DNA of 64,000 bases from Pochonia chlamydosporia 170 (taxonomy: Eukaryota > Ascomycota > Sordariomycetes > Hypocreales > Clavicipitaceae). A program made the translations under genes and the position numbers. Below are positions 47,028 through 55,762 of this stretch, piece after piece. The first letter of the stretch is position 1; the number at the start of each line of letters is the position of its first letter. The notes under the pieces were generated by a model, which was not told the DNA's origin, made no database searches, and was given only the letters and a program-made list of their open reading frames with translations. The stretch lies in NCBI RefSeq assembly GCF_001653235.2, contig NC_035793.1, forward strand, positions 4,960,001 to 5,024,000, written 5' to 3'.

Positions 47028-47598
47028 TGCTGTGGAATGTTGCACTTTCTCTGATAACTTTGTGTTTGGGAAAGGAGTGCTACATTTGGCTGACTTATAC
47101 TTTTGAAGACGGCGAGACTTTAAATGTTGTCGGTAGAGGGCGTCGAGTAAATAGAAGGCGCACGTTTACGATTTAAAGAGGGCGCTCTGGGACTGTGCAT
47201 ACTATTCTGCCTTGACTGACGAGTAAAAGTATGTCATTGTACTATAAATATATGACAATAAGACTCTTGTTGAATTGGCCGGTCGGGAATCTTCTGCTCT
47301 GCAGGGGCATCGTGCTATGCTCCGTGGTCACCCCGTCCCTACAGCTCAGGGAACACTAGGGGGAAGTACTTTTGTTGCGACGTTCTGGGTCTCTTCTCCC
47401 ATATCTCTTTCGCTATGATGGACCAGGTTTCTCTCGTGATGCTAAATACGAGACGTTATGGATGCCCCGCTTGAGCTGAGAACACGTGTCGGAAATGTTG
47501 CATTTATCACTTCTTTGGAGAATCGAAATATAATTTCAGTCCTTCTCTGAATAAAGTATTATTGGGCTTGTCTCTGGAACACAGACACACCACCAAGC
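47028..47598. other. intergenic between GST-like and uridine-kinase-like genes
   Basis: The divergent promoters of the GST-like gene and the uridine-kinase-like gene. Nothing else was supported. Confidence 0.55.
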
Positions 47599-48258
47599 AT
47601 GGAGATGCCACGGGACCAGCTCCTCAGCTACTTAACATCCAAGATACCTCACTCTGGCACCGACTGCGTTCTTGTCGCTGTAGATGGACGCGACGGAGCC
47701 GGTAAAACCGTCTTCGCAGACGAGCTAGCCGGAAAATGTCGCCAAACTCTTTCGTCAGACGTAATACGAATATCCATTGACGATTTTCACAACACTCGTG
47801 AAAAGCGTTACTGTCGTGGCCCCAAGTCCCCAGAAGGGTTCTATCTCGACAGCTACGACTACGATCAATTTCGGAGCCATGTGTTGGAGCCCCTGGGTCC
47901 CAATGGATCGAGAAAGTTTAGGAAACGCGGCCACGACTTGCTTACGGATCGCGTCATTGAAGATGAGCCGGAAGCTGAAGCCAAGCCGGGGTCTGTTGTT
48001 ATAGTGGACGGCATATTCTTACACCGCCCAGAACTTGAAAAGGCTTGGAACATGTCTGTATTTCTGGATGTTTCGGCGGAAGTTTGCGCGCAGAGGATGC
48101 TGGTTCGTGATGGGAGTGCGCCGCAGCTTGTTCCTACGGATAGGTACTTTGGAGGACAGAAGATGTACCTGGACACTTGCGAACCAGAGAGTAAGGCAGA
48201 CTTTGTTGTGGATAACTCGAGGCCTGATGTTGCGATATTGAAGAAGCCGATATTATAG
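47599..48258 (+). CDS. uridine-kinase-like P-loop NTPase
   Basis: A single exon of 219 residues starting MEMPRDQLL. The P-loop GRDGAGKT (residues 30-37) follows a hydrophobic strand (CVLVAVD), and ISIDDFHNTREKRY carries the catalytic Asp pair of the uridine kinase/phosphoribulokinase family. YLDSYDYDQFRSHVLEPLG, VVIVDGIFLHRPEL and VFLDVSAEVCAQRMLVRD follow in family order, with the LID-like region around RMLVRDG. It is probably a cytosolic nucleoside or related small-molecule kinase; short uncharacterised relatives of this size are widespread in fungi and bacteria. The lone gene has its own promoter and converges with the GNAT gene, whose stop lies 194 bases on. Confidence 0.85.
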   Translation: MEMPRDQLLSYLTSKIPHSGTDCVLVAVDGRDGAGKTVFADELAGKCRQTLSSDVIRISIDDFHNTREKRYCRGPKSPEGFYLDSYDYDQFRSHVLEPLGPNGSRKFRKRGHDLLTDRVIEDEPEAEAKPGSVVIVDGIFLHRPELEKAWNMSVFLDVSAEVCAQRMLVRDGSAPQLVPTDRYFGGQKMYLDTCEPESKADFVVDNSRPDVAILKKPIL

Positions 48259-48452
48259 TACCAATCTACTGTCCTCTATTTCTCTCTATGGCATGTTGCC
48301 TCTGAATAACGCTGCATTAGTGAGTTTGAAATGGTTCGGACTCCAGGCTCTGGGAGGTCTATCCGCATGGCTGATAGAGATATTGTGTTGCACCATACCA
48401 AGACTTGATGGCACCGCCCCCGGTCACATCTTCGTGTAGCATGTTGCATTTC

Positions 48453-49132
48453 TCAATCTCTTAAATCTTTGTAGAAATACGCCCCGTCTACCATCTCACC
48501 ACTTACAGGGACAATGCCATAGTTGGGAACTATGCCAAACTGCGCCAGTCAGCAATGCTACATCATGATCAACATGGACGAAACGACAAACCTTTACATA
48601 ACCCAGTCGCGGGTAAACAAACTTCTCTGCAACAGAACCAACCGTGGTAGAAAGTTGCTTTTGCCCAATTAGCATGATGTAACGTGATGCTGTCGGATTG
48701 TGTGTATAGTTGACTTACAAGCAGCGTCCTACCCTTCTCCACGGCAACTCTCTCAAGCTCATGCATCAACCGCTTCCCAACGCCATGGTTTCTATGGTTC
48801 GCGGATACCATGAGCATCTCGACATCTCCTCTAAATGGACCCGTGTCAGCTTCCGGCATGCCCAATTCAACTAGCCCGGCAAGCTCTTGTTCGCTTTTTC
48901 CATCAGACGATTGAGTCAGGGCCAGAAAAATAATTCGTCGGCTATTAACAACTTGGTCTATCCGCTCTTCCCAGAACTTGCTCATTTTCTCTCTCTTCTC
49001 TTGAGTGAATGGAGGGTGGTAGCGGAGGAGACTGTTGTCGAACTCGATGCTTTCAATGTGTAAGTCTACGATGGCTGGTAGGAAATGCTGGTGTTTGACT
49101 GCATCGTAGAGTACAATTTCTATGTTTGTCAT
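48453..49132 (-). CDS. GNAT-family N-acetyltransferase
   Basis: Three exons, 49132-48719, 48657-48592 and 48539-48453, with introns of 61 and 52 bp, give 188 residues. Without the splices the frame runs on into unrelated residues. The GNAT fold is visible: an N-terminal DLHIESIEFDNSL part, VELGMP and MLMVSANHRNHGVGKRLMHELE, which is motif A with the acetyl-CoA pyrophosphate-binding RxxGxG/A pattern. ERVAVEKGRTLLQLSTTVGSVAEKFVYPRLGYVKFG is motif B, where the first junction falls. The end GEMVDGAYFYKDLRD is typical of GNATs that modify small molecules. The substrate is unknown. A possible acetylation of xenobiotics or polyamines is inference only. Confidence 0.85.
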
Positions 49133-50071
49133 TTTGCTTCAAGAAGTTTTGACGGGTTAAGAACCGTATCAGGTTGAGAATGAAACTGTTGTGTCTGAAA
49201 GAACAGAGTGGTGGAATTGGAAACTTGTTAACTTGCTGTTTATTAGATGACCAACAACTTGAATCATCACCCCACGTTGACCCACTCGTATGTGCAAAAG
49301 GATGAGATGACTGAGCTGTTGCATTCACGGTCAACTAGAGTATCCGCTTTTGTGCTGTCACTTGATGATGAATTCCCAGAAGTTGATGGCCAGCGGTTTG
49401 CACGGAAGCACAACTAACTAACGTGGGTGCTAAACTGACCCGTTTCTCCTTGACGCCCGTCAACAACCAACTGGTTATCCCTTGCGGTTCAAGTAAAGCT
49501 AGGCTAACCATAAAACATTGACTCTGAGGAGCAACGAAAACTGTAGTAATAACAATGTACCACAACATCAGTTTCCAAGCCTCATTTTCTAGCTCCAATT
49601 CGCCTATAAGGCATTTTGGAAGCTCTACCCTGTGGCCATTCTGAACATCACCAACCAGTTATACATACACTAGTCATTGCCAATCATTTGTTGGAGCACT
49701 CAAACATCAAGGCGACTTCCTCCCTGAGCGGATAGTCACTTTGGCGCAATCACTCACTCACTCCTTGGGAGATACATGAGCCTCGCAGCGGCATAACGAC
49801 TGCACATTGACTGGAGGCCAATTTGCAATTCACATTACACAAACGCAACTACAGATCCTCAAAGGACCAATTGAATCGCATTTGTTTGCCCTTAACATGA
49901 CGAATCCGTTGTTGACTGAAGTTGAGGTCAGTGATTCAACGCCCCCGCGCTAGTCGTTCTTAGGCAGCTGAACATAACACAAGCCCAAATATAAGAATGC
50001 TTTGTCCGCAAGTTTTACATTTCGATTGTCAGTAAATACACTTCGTTACAAACTTCTGTCTAACTTTCAAC
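49133..50071. other. divergent intergenic region, GNAT and epimerase-like genes
   Basis: The divergent promoters of the GNAT gene and the epimerase-like gene. No further gene or RNA is supported. Confidence 0.55.
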
Positions 50072-51043
50072 ATGAAGATACTTATCCTCGGAGGCACCAA
50101 GTTCGCTGGCCTTCATGCCGCAAAAGAAGCCGTTTCCAAAGGCCATCAAGTAACCCTCTTTAACCGCGGAACTCACCCAGCTCCAGATGGAGTAACCAGC
50201 ATAGTGGGCGACCGTCTCGCCCCGAACGGGTACGCTTCCCTTGACGGCCGCACCTTCGATGTTGTAATTGACACTTGGTCTACGGATCCGACTGCCGTCC
50301 AGAAAGCGGTGGACGCACTTCGTGGACGAGTTGGCCATTACATATACATTTCAACTCTAAGTGTCTACAATTTTGAGGAAGGGAATGCTCCTTACAACGA
50401 GTCAACGCCGTTGTTTGACCCGGAAAAAACGGACGTTCAGTATATTAAAGACAAGGTTAGAGGTGAATCATTCATTTCTGACTCTGGCATTCGGCACACG
50501 TTCATCAGACCTGGGGTGATTCTGGGCCCTGATGAATCAGTATGGCGCCTGCCCTGGTGGTTGTTGAGAATGAAACGAGGTGGGAAGACATTGGCGCCGG
50601 GTCCTAGAGACCTGCAGCTGCAGTTTATTGATGTTCGGGACTTGGCCAAGTTTACAATTCATGCCGCAGAGGAGAAGCTGGAGGGGCCGTATAATCTTGT
50701 CTCGGAGATGAATCATGTCTCGTTTGGAAGTTTCCTCGATACTGCAAACAAGGTTGCTGGAAGTAATGCAGAACTCTGCTGGCTGGATGCGGAGAAGGTT
50801 ATCGAGGCTGGCGTTGGACCGTGGGTTGAAATGCCAATGTGGCTGCCACCAGGTGATTTGTCCGTGTATTCCTCTGATGTAAGTAAAGCACTTGGGGCTG
50901 GGCTCACGGTGCGCTTGGCCAAGGATACAATTTCTGATACGTGGGAGTGGGTGACATCGTTGAAGAAGCTTCCGGATACTGTGAAAGTCGGACTGGATCC
51001 CGCCAAGGAGAAGGAAGTCCTAGAGAAGTACTGCCAAGGATAA
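50072..51043 (+). CDS. NAD-dependent epimerase/dehydratase-like (extended SDR)
   Basis: A single exon of 323 residues from MKILILGGTKFAG. The nucleotide-binding motif GGTKFAG (residues 7-13) and the following AAKEAVSKGHQVTLFNRGTH are typical of atypical or extended SDRs; the Rossmann strands continue through VVIDTWSTDP and YIYISTLSVYN. YIKDK supplies a possible YxxxK catalytic pair, with HTFIRPGVILGP, QFIDVRDLAKF and GPYNLVSEMNHVSF in the usual positions. The C-terminal lobe (WVEMPMWLPPGDLSVYSSDVSKALGAGLTVR) matches the substrate-binding region. The overall layout, without introns, is close to bacterial (actinobacterial) reductase-like epimerases, so ancient transfer from bacteria is possible but untested. 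Probably cytosolic; the substrate is unknown. Confidence 0.82.
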   Translation: MKILILGGTKFAGLHAAKEAVSKGHQVTLFNRGTHPAPDGVTSIVGDRLAPNGYASLDGRTFDVVIDTWSTDPTAVQKAVDALRGRVGHYIYISTLSVYNFEEGNAPYNESTPLFDPEKTDVQYIKDKVRGESFISDSGIRHTFIRPGVILGPDESVWRLPWWLLRMKRGGKTLAPGPRDLQLQFIDVRDLAKFTIHAAEEKLEGPYNLVSEMNHVSFGSFLDTANKVAGSNAELCWLDAEKVIEAGVGPWVEMPMWLPPGDLSVYSSDVSKALGAGLTVRLAKDTISDTWEWVTSLKKLPDTVKVGLDPAKEKEVLEKYCQG

Positions 51044-51286
51044 GGCAGTAGGAGGCATTTTACAGTCACAGATCAGTAGTTGCATGAATTCAAATTGTGA
51101 ATGTACATTTTGATATACGACTATGTACTGAGCACAACTGTGGTGTACTCGGATAATATGTACAATGTCAGGCTAATACGTGCAAAGGTTGGCTATCCGT
51201 GGCCATCTGGAACCAACTGATGGTGCTAGGATATATCCCAATGGCAGCCAATCTCTGCCAAAAAGAACCCAGAATCCTACCAGTAT

Positions 51287-52030
51287 CTAAGAGTGGCTGG
51301 TCTGGATCTTGTAGAACTGAACAGTGGTAGGAACATCATGCTGGTTGTAGTTGCCAGCCTTGAAGTAGCTCTTGGGAGCATTCAAGTCGTAGGTGCTGAG
51401 AGTCTTGAACGCACCGCCGTTAATGCTGACGGACAGCTTGTTGCCCTCGTAGCGAATTTCGTACGTGAATCGCTGGCCCTTGGGCACATTGCCGATGGAG
51501 GTGCGCTTCTGGCTGCAAGTGCGGCAAGTATTGACGCCCACGGCCAAAGCACCCGCAGAGTTGTAGTACAACTCGGCAACTGGCTTGCTGGAGATGGAAT
51601 CATCAATGTGGATTTGACCAATGCAAATCTCGCCGTCGTTCTGCGTAACCTTGAGGTCACCGATGAGACGGTTCGTCTTGCCCTTGGGATCCCATGACGC
51701 GGGCTTGTTCTCGCGGAGCTCAGTACGGCAGTGCTGGCTGTTGGGCGTGGTGACGCATTTGCCGGATGATGGGCCACCAGGGACTTTCATGACGAGAGCA
51801 TCACCCTGCATGTAGAAGTACTGGCTGGAGTAGCCGTTGCAGAGGTCAGAAGACGAGATGGTGTCGGGGTGACCGGTGCTGCCGGTGGGAAGTTGAAGCT
51901 TCCACTTGGAGAGGTCGAGATTACCGCTGCCGCAAGTGGCACGGGTTTCTTGGGTGGCAGGGACGGCTCCGGCATTGGTGAAGAGGAGGGAGATGGCGGC
52001 CAAGGAGGCGGCGTTGAGTGAGAAATGCAT
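51287..52030 (-). CDS. secreted PL7-type polysaccharide (alginate/glucuronan) lyase
   Basis: A single exon of 247 residues. I start at 52030 because MHFSLNAASLAAISLLFTNAGA is a clear signal peptide; the upstream codons are H/Q-rich leader. The alginate-lyase-2 beta-jelly-roll fold is supported by the three catalytic strands in order: RTELRE (102-107), QIH (139-141) and YFKAGNYNQ (222-230). These are the hallmark motifs of PL7; the fungal PL20 glucuronan lyases share the fold, so polyglucuronan is an alternative substrate to alginate. In a terrestrial fungus, glucuronan or a related uronic-acid polymer is the more likely natural target. Several cysteines suggest disulfides. A TATA-like TTTATATAT lies at 52148-52156, about 120 bases upstream on the minus strand. 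Confidence 0.87.
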   Translation of the reverse strand: MHFSLNAASLAAISLLFTNAGAVPATQETRATCGSGNLDLSKWKLQLPTGSTGHPDTISSSDLCNGYSSQYFYMQGDALVMKVPGGPSSGKCVTTPNSQHCRTELRENKPASWDPKGKTNRLIGDLKVTQNDGEICIGQIHIDDSISSKPVAELYYNSAGALAVGVNTCRTCSQKRTSIGNVPKGQRFTYEIRYEGNKLSVSINGGAFKTLSTYDLNAPKSYFKAGNYNQHDVPTTVQFYKIQTSHS

Positions 52031-53313
52031 CTTGATGGTTTGATGAAGCAGACTTTCAGTGTGAGAAAAGAACTGATGGCGGTGATGGCTGTCGACCTGT
52101 TGTTGCTGGTGATGAAATCTTTTCACTCTGTCGAGGATCAACGGTCCTTTATATATTGAATAGGTAAGTGGTGTGGTTACACTGACTTACATCTCGAGCG
52201 CTGGAGCTCATCCCTAGTCGGCCCATTACATAGTACAAAAACGACAACTTGGTTGAGCATCCCTCTCATTTTGTCCGGAACTCGGCACTTCCAAGTCTTC
52301 ATGCTCTAGTATTCAGCCTTGACAGGGGGGAGCAGTTGCCCAGGTCGCTTGTTGAATGGTACGACTATGCCGAGGATGCCAAGTCTGGGGTCTCCAGACG
52401 CCTGCATGTAGGATTCATGGAGGATCGGCCACTAACGCCAGCCCCCAATGCGAGGACGAAAGCTTAGTTTCGACCCATGGAACTGATACGACTCGGAAAT
52501 GTGTTATGTCGCAACTCTGTAGTCCTAGAAGCAGATGCCTCGACACTTACTTCTCCCTTCCTTCCATAAAGCAAAACAAGTTCGGCAGCATTATCTGTCT
52601 GTCAACTTGACCGAGAAACAATCTCCCTTGAAACCAAGCAGCGTAAACAGTGGACTGACACCTCCTTCATCAACAACTTCTAACAAGCCTCGTGACTGCG
52701 GCTCCTCCCGCAGGGTTCAAGACGATACTTCTATAGGTGGGAGATTGAATCCGATCCCAAACCCCTGCTAAATGGCCGAGTTGACGGATTGCAGATTTAG
52801 CGTCGCTCGTTGGTGGGAAATTGGATGCCCATGGGATGGTGTTACATCGTCACCCCTGTAGATCTCTGTTTGCACCGACGCTGATCTAGAACGTGCCCAG
52901 GTTTGCACTTTTGGATGCCTATAGCGAGGCCGTGATATTGGGCAGTTCGGAGAAGAGAACGACTGGGAAAATTGTCAAGTAAATGCGGCTATAGAGCAAT
53001 AGCCGATATCCAATTGGGTTGCTTCATTATGTGTGCAGAGGGATTAGGCATATGGATTGAAGCTGTGTCTAGTAGCTAGTTTAGCAACGTGACAATGACG
53101 TTCTTGACACTTCCGAGTTTCTGCGATTGTTGCATCACTGAAGGTAGTTTTGAGAGAAAAGCAGCCACGGGTAAAGGTAGTTAAAGCAAGAGTTCAGCCG
53201 TTCATGTAAGATAGAAATTGCTCCAATTGCAGAGGTTGTCATTCGCAACTTCAACGGTTTTGACTATGCGATGTCTGCCGGACGATTCAGAGCCCTGCAG
53301 CATCAGCCCATCA
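52031..53313. other. intergenic between lyase and HAD genes
   Basis: The lyase promoter and leader, then about 1.1 kb without a gene-like frame. No feature is supportable besides the TATA-like element noted under the lyase. Confidence 0.55.
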
Positions 53314-54099
53314 TTATGCAACAGCATCCACCATCTCTCTCAGCGTGGGAAACGTGAAATCCAACGTAATGCCGTCCTCCAAATTCTCCACCTCGCCGCC
53401 CATAACGTTCGGCTTCCGTTCGATTAGGCAAACGTCCAGACCGTACTTCTTTGCAGGCGTCAGGTCATGAAATAAAGCGTAGGCCGTCTGTAAAATCTTG
53501 TGTTTGGGAACTTGTAAATCCAACTCGCAACGCTTAGCTAGATAGTCAAAGTTATTGAGACTGGGCTTATAAGAGCCAATTTCTTCCGCCACATAAACCG
53601 CGTCAAATGTGATTCCTGCCAATGGTCCGGCTAGCGTCCTGCTAAAGGACTCCTTGTCTACGTTGGATAAAATGACAAGTTTGAAGTGCTTGCTCAACTG
53701 GTGCAGGGCGGCAATGGTGTCTGGGAATGGCTCCCAAGCGCCAATGCTAGCTCCAAAGGCAGCCCTATCTTCAGGTGTAACGTGTTCCTGGAGGTCCATT
53801 TCCTTGGCTAGCTCGTCGTATACTTGTTCTAGGATGGAGGGGTATTTCATCTTCGGGTATTGTCTCTGGATGCGGCCTTCACAGGCGGCGTATAGAGTGA
53901 GAAGGGCTTGCCGGTCGTATGTAGTGGCGGTGTTGGGGCATAGGTGTTTTGTGAGCGGTGTAAGAGCCTTGATGATGCCGCCTTCCCAATCGACGAGGGT
54001 TCCGTAGCAGTCAAACGAGAGAGCCCCGTAGGACTTTAAATCTCGCATTGTGGCTTTGGGTAGAGGAGCCGTGGTGGAAGTGAGGGTTGTTGATATCAT
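53314..54099 (-). CDS. HAD-superfamily hydrolase, type II 2-haloacid dehalogenase-like
   Basis: A single exon of 261 residues from the ATG at 54099; a second ATG at 54048 (MRDLKSYGAL) is an alternative that fits many family members better. Motif I is LSFDCYGTLVDWE (nucleophile Asp near residue 30), motif II is LVILSNVDKES, motif III is the Lys in GSYKPSLNNF, and motif IV is weaker than usual because TPAKKYGLDVCLIERK replaces the common NDxxGA pattern. The cap domain (ACEGRIQRQYPKMKYPSILEQVYDELAKEM) is typical of (S)-2-haloacid dehalogenase-like fungal proteins. The true substrate is unknown; phosphoesters or haloacids are possible. It is the last ordinary gene before the AT-rich island. Confidence 0.85.
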   Translation of the reverse strand: MISTTLTSTTAPLPKATMRDLKSYGALSFDCYGTLVDWEGGIIKALTPLTKHLCPNTATTYDRQALLTLYAACEGRIQRQYPKMKYPSILEQVYDELAKEMDLQEHVTPEDRAAFGASIGAWEPFPDTIAALHQLSKHFKLVILSNVDKESFSRTLAGPLAGITFDAVYVAEEIGSYKPSLNNFDYLAKRCELDLQVPKHKILQTAYALFHDLTPAKKYGLDVCLIERKPNVMGGEVENLEDGITLDFTFPTLREMVDAVA

Positions 54100-54594
54100 C
54101 GTGGCTTGCTTTTGAGAGGGAGGTGCCGGGGTTGTTGCAGTGTCGTGCTGGAAAGCTAGAAATTTAGTATTACTACATAATCATCGAAGTAGTGACAAGT
54201 TGTTGACGCCTTCCTTACTTTTTATTGTCGAGTGATGGAATTTTGCTTCTGCCCTAATCAGTGGGAGACGCAAACGTTGTCGAAGCCAATAGCGGTCAAT
54301 CAATCTCCTCAGACTCGCCATGACAATAGAGTCACACGCCGACAAATAATACAAATCTCGGACGCTTCAATAATTATTATAACACGATTGGTCAAGAGTG
54401 TGTGTAGGAATGGAAACCGGAGTCTCCCCGCCGGAGCCTTCCTCTCCACTCCGGAGTCATGGCGCCGATGTAATCGGCTTAGATCCGCCGCTACTAAGAA
54501 GAGTCTGCTCCAGTCGTACCGTCGTATTGTGCGATGCAGGCACACACGCGCATGATAAGACATGTGGCGACGGGGTCTACCGGCTTACCTAAAC
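54100..54594. other. HAD promoter and left margin of the AT-rich island
   Basis: The upstream region of the HAD gene is of normal composition up to about 54590, after which the base composition changes sharply. No gene was seen. Confidence 0.5.
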
Positions 54595-55762
54595 GATTAC
54601 TATACCTATAAGCCTATTCCGTCTGCTGTTACACGTTACTGTTTAGATACCAACTATTTCCTCCTCTTTGCAAGGCCGAGAATAAAGTACACGGTACTTA
54701 AACTAATCCCTATCTCTAATCGAAATAGACAGAGAAATAGAATTTATAGCGCTTAGATGCCTTGTTAGATAAATGCGGCTTCACTATCGTCTGCATGGCC
54801 CTGAATTACAGGCTGCAGACATTGACAACTTCGCGCACGATCTACAAACTCCTATGCGTAGTTTAGTTAGCTATATCTGCTGCAATAATGGCCCTATACG
54901 TGCTGCCTTATAACTATACTTTATTATTTCCCTTATAAAGACTAACATATACTAAGCTACTTATAAATAGAATATACCTTATAGTACTATAGTTAGTAAA
55001 ACGGTTAACCTATAGAGCAATTAAAGGCGCTATACTAATATGCTAGAGCATAATAAACTCGCTACTAAAGCGAGCAAAAATAACACTATATAAAGTATTA
55101 CTTAATTCTCCTAGTAGTAGTTATAAGAACCCTAAGATTGTAGACATAGTTATTAGTTTAAATAGGCCTTTAAGCTGCTAGCATTTAAATAATAACTTTC
55201 TATTTGCCGCAGTAAGAGCGGTGAGATTAAGGTATAGTGTTGTGAGATTGCTAAGCTGCGCGGCAGCGGACGCGGGTCATGGAAGCCAAAATAAGGGGAA
55301 GGAGTACCATCTTTGCAGATAAGGTTGCTTTAGTATGTAATCAATTGGCTGATGGCGAAGTTTTAGCGGCTGTGCATGGATGAGCAGAAAGTGCTGCTGG
55401 GAGGTAGTTTGTTGGAATGAGACCGCCATCCTCTAGAATCGTCCAGTCCATACATGTAGACTACATATGTCAAGTACAAATAACCCCACCGGAATCCATC
55501 TTTATAGTCTAGTGTGGCAGATGTAAATGCAAGTCGATTTCCCACGCACTAATAGCCGCCCTAAGGTCTAACGCAAGGCTAAAACCTCTAGTTGCATTTT
55601 GCAAATCTCTTTTCCCATTCACAGGAATTAGGTTTACCGTTTTTAGAGCACTAGTAAAATAAACTAGTTAGCTCTCTTTAACTTGAGAATATATAGTCTC
55701 TTGTCTATTAACTTACAGCATTATTACCACTCTAAGGGACTGCGTTCTTCTTGTTGTTGGCG
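54595..55762. other. AT-rich, RIP-like DNA (left part of island)
   Basis: About 1.2 kb of A/T- and TA-rich sequence in which C is seldom followed by A, the pattern left by repeat-induced point mutation. A less degraded patch at about 54766-54915 still contains a 48-codon open frame, perhaps the relic of a mobile-element gene. No intact gene, transposase motif or LTR was identified here. Confidence 0.6.
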
